This document shows positions 1-6,800 of a DNA stretch of 9,932 nucleotides, piece by piece. Source of the stretch: Polaribacter sp. GTDB taxonomy: Bacteria; Bacteroidota; Bacteroidia; Flavobacteriales; Flavobacteriaceae. The translations under genes were made by a program, and so were the position numbers. The stretch spans positions 4,106 to 14,037 of the forward strand of contig JANQTK010000238.1 in assembly GCA_030731695.1 (NCBI GenBank). The letters are read 5' to 3'. The notes beneath the pieces were generated by a model. That model was given only the letters and a program-made list of their open reading frames with translations. It ran no database searches and was not told the DNA's origin. The stretch's first letter is position 1, and every line of letters starts with the position of its first letter.

Positions 1-1046
1 ATCATTTTAGCTTTTTTAGTTCTGCTTTTGTGGACGTTTTAGCTGCTGAGCAAACCATTCACAGTGACAAATGGTTTCAAGGAACGGCTGATGCTGTAAG
101 GCAAAGTATGCATCATTTTTTACAAAACGATTTTGAATATGCCTTAATCCTTTCTGGGGATCAATTGTATCAAATGGATTTTAATAAAATGGTGGAAGCG
201 CATGAAAAAAGTGGGGCTGAAATTTCTATTGCAACCTATCCAGTGAATGCTAAAGATGCTACTTCTTTCGGAATTTTAAAAACGAATGAAGAAAATACCA
301 TTACCTCATTTATCGAAAAACCTTCTGCAGATTTGTTACCTCAATGGACATCTGAAGTAAGTCAACAAATGAAAAATGAAGGTAGAGATTATTTGGCTTC
401 TATGGGAATTTATATTTTCAACAGAAGTCTTTTAGAAGAGTTGATGAAAGATCCAAATACGAATGATTTTGGTAAAGAAATCATTCCGCAAGCCATTAAA
501 AATCACAAAACATTAAGTTATCAATACGAAGGATATTGGACTGATATTGGAAATATCGATTCCTTTTTCGAGGCCAATCTTGGGTTGACTGATGATGTAC
601 CACAATTCAATTTATTTGACAATAAACCAATTTATACAAGAGCACGTATTTTGCCAACATCCAAAATTTCGGGAACTATTTTGAATAGAACAATTATTGG
701 CGATGGAAGTATCATTTTAGCTGAAAAAATTGAAAAATCAGTCATTGGAATTCGATCAAGAATTGGGAAAAACACACTGATTTCCAATACATACATGATG
801 GGAAGTGACTATTATGAATCCTTAAAATCTGTTGAAAGAGATCATATAGAAATTATGATGGGAATTGGAGACAGATGTTATATAAACAATTGTATCATTG
901 ATAAAAACTGTAGAATTGGTGATGATGTTCGAATTAATGGCGGAAAACATTTAGCTGATACAGAGACAGATACCTATGTTGTGAAAGACGGAATTGTAGT
1001 CATTAAAAAAGAAGCTACCATCGCAAAAGGAACAAACATAGGCTAA
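1..1046 (+). CDS. glgC: Glucose-1-phosphate adenylyltransferase (ADP-glucose pyrophosphorylase), 5'-truncated
   Basis: This enzyme makes ADP-glucose from glucose-1-phosphate and ATP, the first committed step of classical glycogen synthesis in the cytoplasm. The reading frame is open to the window edge (first full codon at position 3). The GTG at 30 is an internal valine in the family block FVDVLAAEQT, so the true start lies upstream. About 347 residues are visible; family members are about 420 long, so the N-terminal nucleotide-binding GGGxGxRL region is missing. Visible family blocks are WFQGTADAVRQS, SGDQLYQMDF (nt 153-182, with the catalytic-site Asp), FIEKP (309-323, sugar-phosphate Lys), MGIYIF, YWTDIG (534-551), then a C-terminal left-handed beta-helix with MMGSDYYES and ETDTYVVKDGIVV. 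The C-terminal half resembles cyanobacterial/plant ADP-glucose pyrophosphorylases more than the E. coli form. The gene ends in tandem stops TAATAA, 27 bp before glgE, with no terminator between, so the two are probably co-transcribed. Confidence 0.95.
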   Translation, partial: HFSFFSSAFVDVLAAEQTIHSDKWFQGTADAVRQSMHHFLQNDFEYALILSGDQLYQMDFNKMVEAHEKSGAEISIATYPVNAKDATSFGILKTNEENTITSFIEKPSADLLPQWTSEVSQQMKNEGRDYLASMGIYIFNRSLLEELMKDPNTNDFGKEIIPQAIKNHKTLSYQYEGYWTDIGNIDSFFEANLGLTDDVPQFNLFDNKPIYTRARILPTSKISGTILNRTIIGDGSIILAEKIEKSVIGIRSRIGKNTLISNTYMMGSDYYESLKSVERDHIEIMMGIGDRCYINNCIIDKNCRIGDDVRINGGKHLADTETDTYVVKDGIVVIKKEATIAKGTNIG

Positions 1047-1073
1047 TAAATCATTATTTAAATAGTTAATTGA

Positions 1074-3011
1074 ATGCAAAATCAAAGTAGAATTGTTGTA
1101 GAAAATGTTGCGCCTCAATTGAATGGAGGTGCTATTTTTATAAAACGTGTTGTTGATGAAATTGTAACTGTAACTGCTGATGTTTTAGTAGATGGTCATG
1201 ATGTGATTCAGGCTAGTTTATTATACAAACACGAATCTGAGAAAAAATGGTCTGAAACTAGAATGAATCCAACTTTTAATGACGAATTTTCAGCTAGTTT
1301 TCAAACAACCAAACAAGGATTTTATTCTTATAAAGTACAAGGTTGGGTAGATTATGCCTTGAATTGGCAACATGGAATTCAACGAAAAATTGATGATTAT
1401 CAACATGTAAATTCAGAATTATTAGAAGGTGCTGTAATTATTGAAAGTCCTTTAAACAATGTTTCTGAAGATGATAAAAATTATTTTTTACATCTGATTT
1501 ATATTTTTAAAAATCCTGAAAGTTATAACGAAGCTATCAAAGAAGCCGTTTCTGAAAGATTACATCACTTGTTTAAAAATAATCCAGAGAAAAAAATCCC
1601 ATTCACTTCTCAAGAGTTTCAAGTATATGTTGATCGAAAAAAAGCACGATTTTCAACTTGGTATGAATTTTTTCCACGTTCAGCATCTGAACAGGAAGGC
1701 GTTCATGGAACTTTCAATGACTGTCATCGTTTGTTGCCAAGAGTAGCTCAAATGGGATTTGACACCTTATATTTTCCGCCAATTCATCCAATTGGTGAAG
1801 TAAACAGAAAAGGAAAAAACAACACAACTGTTGCACAAGAAGGTGATGTTGGTTCAACTTGGGGAATTGGTTCACGATTTGGAGGACATAAAGATATTCA
1901 TCCAGAGTTAGGGTCTTTAGACGATTTTAAAAATTTAATTGCTAGAGCTAATGAATTGGGAATTGAAATTGCCATGGATTATGCATTGCAAGCAGCACCA
2001 GATCATCCTTGGGTAAAAGAACACCCAAGTTGGTTTAAATGGCGTCCTGATGGAACTGTACAATATGCTGAAAATCCACCAAAAAAATACCAAGACATTC
2101 TTCCAATTTATTGGGAAACAGAAGATTTCAAAAACCTATGGCAAGAATGTTTAGATACCTTATTGTATTGGATTGAGTGCGGAATTCGAGTTTTTAGAGT
2201 TGACAATCCACATACAAAACCTTATTATTTTTGGAATTGGGTGATTAGCGAAGTAAAAAAACAACATCCAGATATTTTGTTTTTAGCAGAAGCTTTTACA
2301 AAACCAAAAATCATGCAACAACTTGCAAAACAAGGATATACACAATCTTATACCTATTTTACTTGGCGAGAATCTAAGCACGAATTGATGGAATATGTCA
2401 ATGAATTGACTAAAACGAACCAACGTGAATTTATGAGGCCCAATTTTTGGCCAAACACACCTGATATCAATCCGTTTCATTTGCAAGGTGCACCAGAGTC
2501 TAGGTACTTGCAACGTTACGCGTTGGCAGCAACTTTGAGCTCAAATATTGGGATTTATGGGCCTGTTTTTGAGCAAATGATTAGCACTCCAATTCCAGGA
2601 AAAGAAGAATATTACATGTCCGAAAAATTCCAATTATGCCATTATGATTGGTTTAAAGAAAATAAAATAACTGCCTTGATTACGAAAATCAATCACATTC
2701 GAAAAGATCAGGAATCGTATCAGCAAACGAATAATATCCAATTTCTAGAAACTGGAAACGACCAACTCATTGCTTTTTATAAATGGAATGATTCCAAAAC
2801 TAACGAAACTATCACCATTATCAGTTTAGATGCATATCATTCTCAAGCTGGTTCTGTTCAATTGCCTTTGAACGATTTGAAAGTACAGCATGGCCAAAAA
2901 GTAGAAGTAGAAGATTTGGTAACCAGAAATTGTTACAATTGGTACAACGAATGGAATTATGTAGAATTACATCCATCATTACCTTTTCATATTTTTAAGA
3001 TTAACAAATAA
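1074..3011 (+). CDS. glgE: Alpha-1,4-glucan:maltose-1-phosphate maltosyltransferase (GlgE, GH13_3)
   Basis: GlgE transfers maltose from alpha-maltose-1-phosphate to the non-reducing end of an alpha-1,4-glucan and releases phosphate. The protein is 645 aa, close to the usual 660-700. Residues about 1-130 match the N-terminal beta domain (RIVVENV, VDGHDV, WVDYALNWQHGI, ELLEGA), followed by a helical insert and the (beta/alpha)8 barrel starting near ARFSTWYEFFPRS. Catalytic residues are Asp377 (FRVDNPHTKP, nucleophile), Glu406 (FLAEAF, acid/base) and Asp464 (NTPDINPF). The 29-residue nucleophile-to-acid spacing equals that of the Streptomyces coelicolor enzyme as I recall it. The block AENPPKKYQD (Asn334, Lys337, Tyr339) is the phosphate-binding signature that separates GlgE from ordinary amylases. 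There is no signal peptide, so the enzyme is cytoplasmic. ATG at 1074 is chosen because the N-terminal family homology begins within six residues of it. No Shine-Dalgarno sequence is apparent, as is common in Bacteroidota. The stop is 2 bp before the maltokinase start. Confidence 0.95.
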   Translation: MQNQSRIVVENVAPQLNGGAIFIKRVVDEIVTVTADVLVDGHDVIQASLLYKHESEKKWSETRMNPTFNDEFSASFQTTKQGFYSYKVQGWVDYALNWQHGIQRKIDDYQHVNSELLEGAVIIESPLNNVSEDDKNYFLHLIYIFKNPESYNEAIKEAVSERLHHLFKNNPEKKIPFTSQEFQVYVDRKKARFSTWYEFFPRSASEQEGVHGTFNDCHRLLPRVAQMGFDTLYFPPIHPIGEVNRKGKNNTTVAQEGDVGSTWGIGSRFGGHKDIHPELGSLDDFKNLIARANELGIEIAMDYALQAAPDHPWVKEHPSWFKWRPDGTVQYAENPPKKYQDILPIYWETEDFKNLWQECLDTLLYWIECGIRVFRVDNPHTKPYYFWNWVISEVKKQHPDILFLAEAFTKPKIMQQLAKQGYTQSYTYFTWRESKHELMEYVNELTKTNQREFMRPNFWPNTPDINPFHLQGAPESRYLQRYALAATLSSNIGIYGPVFEQMISTPIPGKEEYYMSEKFQLCHYDWFKENKITALITKINHIRKDQESYQQTNNIQFLETGNDQLIAFYKWNDSKTNETITIISLDAYHSQAGSVQLPLNDLKVQHGQKVEVEDLVTRNCYNWYNEWNYVELHPSLPFHIFKINK

Positions 3012-3013
3012 AA

Positions 3014-4642
3014 ATGTCAGAACAAGAAGCTTCTAACGAAGATTTTCCAATTTTTTCTTCCAACCACAAATGGGAACATTTGATGGAGGATAAAGCATTT
3101 GTTACAATTTTTTTAGCGGATGTTTTAGAGGAATATATTGTAAAACAGCGTTGGTATGGAGGAAAATCGAGCAAACTAAAATACATCGAATTGAGTGATT
3201 ATTTTAGAATTCAACATCACGAAGAAGTGTATTTCGGATTGTTGTTAGAAGTCGATTTTGAAGAAGCTTTCTATCATCATTACTTTTTGCCAATTGCTTT
3301 TGTTTCTGATGAAAATTTTGCGAAAGAAAACAGAATTCTTCCTATAAAATTAAAAAATCAAGAGGGATTTATCATTGATGCCATGCATTTAGAATCTTTC
3401 AGAAAAGTGGTGTATGAACGAATTTCATCAGCTTTGCCTGTTGACAAAACACCTGTTCAATATCACAAATCAGATAGTTTTACGTTTCCTGCATACGAAT
3501 CTTCGCGTTTTATGGGAGTTGAGCAAAGCAACACTTCCATCATTTATAATGACGCTTTTATCTTGAAATTTTTCAGAAGAATTTATGCTGATAAAAATCC
3601 AGATTATGAAATGAGTCGATTTTTGTCTGACATTAAAGAATTCAAATATACGCCACCTTATTTAGGAAGTATCAATATTATTGATTCTGACAATACCAAT
3701 GTTACCATTGGTTTGATGCAAAAAATGGTACCCAATAATGGAGATGCTTGGGAATATTTTTTAAAAGAATTGCATGTCATTTATAAAAATATTGACATCA
3801 AAAAACCTGTTTTTTCTGATTTTCCTGATATCAACATTTTTGAAAGGAGAAAAATATCAGAATTACCTCCGCAAATTATCGATGTAATTGGAATCAATTT
3901 ATTGAACAAAGTTTCATTATTGGCTCAAAGAACGGCTGAAATGCACATTGCTTTGGGTTCTGAATTTGAAGAAACTGCCTTCACTCCTACCCGATTTAAC
4001 AGTGATTATTCGGTTTGGTTAAAAAACAGATTGACGTATCAATTTCAAAATAGACTGAATTTAACCGAAAATAATCTGCATCATTTAGAAGGATATTCTC
4101 TGGAATTAGCCAAAGAATTTTTGGCAAACAAAAATATCATCCGTAAAAGATTGGTTAATTTTGATTGGACAAAACTAAAAGGCGAACGCATTCGCATTCA
4201 TGGAGATTATCATTTAGGACAAATTTTAGTGCAAGATGATGATTTTTGCATCCTCGATTTCGAAGGCGAACCAGAAAGTACCATAAGAGACCGCAAAGTA
4301 AAACAGCCTCCATTAAAAGATGTAGCAGGTTTATTTCGCTCTTTTCATTACGCTATTTACTCAACTATATTTAACAATACTGAAAGTTATTCTTTGTCGC
4401 AAGAAGCCCTTTTTGAATTTGGAGAACTCATTTACAAATATTTAGTAGCCGTTTTTTTAGAAACCTACAGAGAAATTACACAACAGGCCAATCTATCTAT
4501 TGGCTATACCAATGAAAGAGTTTATTTATTGAAATATTGCTTGTTAGAAAAAGCAATTTATGAACTTGGATACGAACTTAACTCAAGACCAAAATGGACA
4601 ATCATTCCATTAAAAGGTATTGCAAACATTTTGAACTCATAA
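3014..4642 (+). CDS. mak: Maltokinase (Mak/Pep2), stand-alone
   Basis: Maltokinase phosphorylates maltose with ATP to alpha-maltose-1-phosphate, the GlgE substrate made by the next gene upstream. The protein is 542 aa. Family blocks in order are KQRWYGGKSSK (about 43-53) in the N-terminal cap, SNTSIIYNDAFILKFFRR (Lys185 is the probable ATP-contacting lysine), VPNNGDAWEYFLKEL, LAQRTAEMHIALG, the catalytic loop IHGDYHLGQ (Asp398 probable base, Gln403 probable metal ligand) and LDFEGEP (Asp415 probable metal ligand), followed by PLKDVAGLFRSFHYA. These are features of the aminoglycoside-phosphotransferase-like fold. It is longer than actinobacterial maltokinases of about 440-470 aa, partly through about 25 extra residues before the QRW motif. 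In many bacteria this domain is fused behind trehalose synthase TreS; here it starts its own ATG 2 bp after glgE, and no TreS domain is present. The spacing suggests translational coupling. It is cytoplasmic, with no membrane segment. Confidence 0.93.
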   Translation: MSEQEASNEDFPIFSSNHKWEHLMEDKAFVTIFLADVLEEYIVKQRWYGGKSSKLKYIELSDYFRIQHHEEVYFGLLLEVDFEEAFYHHYFLPIAFVSDENFAKENRILPIKLKNQEGFIIDAMHLESFRKVVYERISSALPVDKTPVQYHKSDSFTFPAYESSRFMGVEQSNTSIIYNDAFILKFFRRIYADKNPDYEMSRFLSDIKEFKYTPPYLGSINIIDSDNTNVTIGLMQKMVPNNGDAWEYFLKELHVIYKNIDIKKPVFSDFPDINIFERRKISELPPQIIDVIGINLLNKVSLLAQRTAEMHIALGSEFEETAFTPTRFNSDYSVWLKNRLTYQFQNRLNLTENNLHHLEGYSLELAKEFLANKNIIRKRLVNFDWTKLKGERIRIHGDYHLGQILVQDDDFCILDFEGEPESTIRDRKVKQPPLKDVAGLFRSFHYAIYSTIFNNTESYSLSQEALFEFGELIYKYLVAVFLETYREITQQANLSIGYTNERVYLLKYCLLEKAIYELGYELNSRPKWTIIPLKGIANILNS

Positions 4643-4646
4643 CATT

Positions 4647-6554
4647 ATGACAAAAACAAAAGTACACAGTCTTTTTACAGATTTTGATATCAACCTATTC
4701 AAAGCCGGAAAGCATTATCGATTATATGAAAAATTTGGTTCTCACATCATCACTTTAAATGGTGAAGAAGGAACCTATTTTGCAGTTTGGGCGCCCAGTG
4801 CTAAAATGGTTTCAGTAGTTGGCGATTTTAATTTTTGGTTAGAAGGTGAACATCAATTAAACGTTCGTTGGGACGGAAGTGGCATTTGGGAAGGTTTTAT
4901 TCCTGGTGTTGGAAAAGGAAATATTTACAAATACAAAATTCAAAGTACCAATAACGACATTAGAACCGAAAAAGCAGATCCATTTGCACGCAGATGTGAA
5001 CATCCACCAAAAACAGCCTCTGTAGTTTGGGAAGATTCCTATGACTGGAAAGATACCAAATGGATGAAAAACCGCAAAAAAAATAATGCCTTAGATGCAC
5101 CTTTTTCTGTGTATGAAGTGCATTTAGGATCTTGGAAAAAGCAAGTTGCACAAAATCGCTTTTTGAGTTATGTTGAATTGGCTGATGAATTGGTGGATTA
5201 TGTGGCAGAAATGAATTTTACTCACGTAGAATTTATGCCCATCATGGAATATCCCTATGATCCAAGTTGGGGGTATCAATTGGTTGGATATTTCGCACCA
5301 ACTGCACGTTTTGGATATCCTGAAGAATTCAAATATTTGGTGGATAAATTTCACGAAAAAGGCATTGGTGTTTTGCTAGATTGGGTTCCTTCTCATTTTC
5401 CTTCTGATGATCATGGCTTAGGTTTTTTTGATGGCTCGCATTTATACGAACATCCTGATCAGCGAAAAGGCTATCATCAAGATTGGAAAAGTTTGATTTT
5501 TAACTATGGACGTAATGAAATCAAAGCATTTTTAATAAGTAATGCTATTTTTTGGTTGGATCAATTTCACGCAGATGGATTGCGAGTTGATGCAGTAGCA
5601 TCCATGTTATTTTTAGATTATTCACGCGAAGAAGGACAATGGGAACCAAACATGTTTGGTGGAAGAGAATATTTAGAAGCGATTGATTTTATCAAAGATA
5701 TGAATACAGAAGTATATGCTTCCTTCCCTGATGTGCAAACGATTGCTGAAGAATCTACTTCTTTTCCAAAAGTTTCACGTCCAATTTATGATGGAGGTTT
5801 AGGATTTGGAATGAAATGGATGATGGGTTGGATGCATGATACACTTGAGTATTTCGCCAAAGAACCCATTTATAGAAAACACCATCAAAATGATTTGACA
5901 TTCAGTTTGAATTACGCTTTTACCGAAAATTTTATGCTGCCTTTATCTCATGATGAAGTGGTTTATGGGAAAAAAGCCATTGTTGATAAAATGCCAGGTG
6001 ATGAATGGCAACGTTTTGCGAATTTACGTTTGTTGTATAGTTTTATGTACACGCATCCAGGAACAAAATTATTGTTTCAAGGAGGTGAATTTGGACAAAC
6101 TTCGGAATGGAATTTCCAAACAAGTTTAGATTGGCATTTGTTGCAATATGACGTTCATAAAGGTGCACAGAACTTGGTAAAAGATTTAAATAAGTTGTAC
6201 AAAAAAGAACCTGCAATGTATCAGAAGCAATTCTCTCATGAAGGTTTTGAATGGATTGATCATGGAGATCACCAAAATTCGGTGATGACTTACATCCGAA
6301 AAGGAGAAAATGAAAAAGACAACGTCATTGTAGTGTTGAATTTAACACCTATTCCAAGAGAAAACTACAGAATAGGAATTCCAAAAGCGGGAACTTTGAA
6401 AGAAATTTTTAATAGCGATGCTAAAAAATATTTTGGAAGTGGCAGTTTTAAAAATAAAAATCTCACTTCTGAAGTTAGAGAATGGAATGGAAGAGAACAT
6501 TCACTAGAATTGGATTTACCTCCATTAGCAATGATGGCTTTTAAATTTGAATAA
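4647..6554 (+). CDS. glgB: 1,4-alpha-glucan branching enzyme (GH13_9)
   Basis: GlgB cuts an alpha-1,4 chain and rejoins the piece by an alpha-1,6 bond, which creates the branch points of glycogen. The protein is 635 aa. Residues about 42-125 form the CBM48 beta-sandwich (FAVWAPSAKMVSVVGDFNFW). The catalytic barrel starts near residue 150 (FSVYEVHLGSW), continues through YDPSWGYQLVGYFAPTARFG and DWVPSHFP, and carries Asp315 (DGLRVDAV, nucleophile), Glu368 (TIAEEST, acid/base) and Asp436 (LPLSHDEVV). Spacings of 53 and 68 residues equal those of E. coli GlgB (D405, E458, D526). An all-beta C-terminal domain follows. It lacks the roughly 100-residue extra N1 domain of the 728-aa E. coli enzyme, as many bacterial GlgBs do; N1 affects the length of the transferred chains. 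It starts 4 bp after maltokinase and is the last gene of the operon, directly followed by a strong terminator. Confidence 0.96.
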   Translation: MTKTKVHSLFTDFDINLFKAGKHYRLYEKFGSHIITLNGEEGTYFAVWAPSAKMVSVVGDFNFWLEGEHQLNVRWDGSGIWEGFIPGVGKGNIYKYKIQSTNNDIRTEKADPFARRCEHPPKTASVVWEDSYDWKDTKWMKNRKKNNALDAPFSVYEVHLGSWKKQVAQNRFLSYVELADELVDYVAEMNFTHVEFMPIMEYPYDPSWGYQLVGYFAPTARFGYPEEFKYLVDKFHEKGIGVLLDWVPSHFPSDDHGLGFFDGSHLYEHPDQRKGYHQDWKSLIFNYGRNEIKAFLISNAIFWLDQFHADGLRVDAVASMLFLDYSREEGQWEPNMFGGREYLEAIDFIKDMNTEVYASFPDVQTIAEESTSFPKVSRPIYDGGLGFGMKWMMGWMHDTLEYFAKEPIYRKHHQNDLTFSLNYAFTENFMLPLSHDEVVYGKKAIVDKMPGDEWQRFANLRLLYSFMYTHPGTKLLFQGGEFGQTSEWNFQTSLDWHLLQYDVHKGAQNLVKDLNKLYKKEPAMYQKQFSHEGFEWIDHGDHQNSVMTYIRKGENEKDNVIVVLNLTPIPRENYRIGIPKAGTLKEIFNSDAKKYFGSGSFKNKNLTSEVREWNGREHSLELDLPPLAMMAFKFE

Positions 6555-6558
6555 ACCT

Positions 6559-6601
6559 AAAACATCCCTTTTTTGAATTCTCAAAAAAGGGATGTTTTTT
6601 T
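6559..6601 (+). terminator. Rho-independent terminator of the glgC-glgE-mak-glgB operon
   Basis: A perfect 18-bp inverted repeat begins 4 bp after the glgB stop. The left arm is AAAACATCCCTTTTTTGA (6559-6576), the loop ATTC (6577-6580) and the right arm the exact complement (6581-6598), running into a T-tract that reaches 6601. The stem is AT-rich with a CATCCC/GGGATG core. It separates the operon from the GH31 gene, so the latter needs its own promoter. Confidence 0.9.
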
Positions 6602-6800
6602 GTGATTTTAAAAAAATAAACTATAATTTTTAAAGGTATCAATATTCTATCCCTTATTATAAAAATACCTTCTATAAATAGCAAAAATTCCATCAATTCT
6701 AGTAATTTTACACGCAAACGTTGTCGTAAAAAATCACGCAATAGCAAGGCTGTTTTCCAAAGTTTTACGATTTTTACAAAACTAAAAAACAAACTAATAA
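6602..6800. other. AT-rich intergenic region with the presumed promoter of the GH31 gene
   Basis: This gap of 199 bp lies between the glgB terminator and the alpha-glucosidase start. It has no convincing coding frame. A possible Bacteroidota -7 element (family consensus TAnnTTTG) is TAATTTTA at 6703-6710, matching all but the last base; no clear -33 TTG-type partner was found at the expected distance. A PurR/LacI-type palindrome follows two bases later. The heptamer CACGCAA occurs at 6711-6717 and again at 6735-6741. Confidence 0.5.
6712..6727. promoter_or_regulatory. Candidate LacI-family operator upstream of the GH31 alpha-glucosidase
   Basis: The 16-mer ACGCAAACGTTGTCGT is an imperfect palindrome around a central CG, with 6 of 8 base pairs symmetric. 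It differs at one base from the PurR-type box ACGCAAACGTTTTCGT, and the central CG with flanking AA/TT is the general signature of LacI-family operators. It lies 73 bp before the ATG and just downstream of a possible -7 element, a position suited to repression. Which regulator binds it is inference; a sugar-responsive LacI-family protein is more likely than a purine regulator given the gene it precedes. Confidence 0.5.

Noticed and set aside
30..32. GTG as the start of glgC
   Set aside because: It encodes the internal Val of a conserved GlgC block, and the frame is open with family-like residues upstream to the window edge.
711..722. ATCATTTTAGCT repeated at positions 1-12 and 711-722
   Set aside because: A 12-base match in AT-rich coding DNA, read in a different context at each place; no sign of a functional repeat.
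1047..1073. Possible promoter between glgC and glgE
   Set aside because: Only 27 bp of A/T-rich sequence with no TAnnTTTG-type element or hairpin; co-transcription is simpler.
6008..6022. A GCAACGTTTTGC sequence in glgB resembling the upstream operator
   Set aside because: It falls in coding sequence for conserved residues (WQRFA), is poorly symmetric around its CG, and other AACGTT words in coding regions show this core arises by chance.
6541..6792. An 83-codon minus-strand open frame in the gap between glgB and the GH31 gene
   Set aside because: Its end overlaps glgB and runs through both arms of the terminator, its composition is that of AT-rich non-coding DNA (long Phe/Leu/Ile/Lys runs), and it resembles no family I know.
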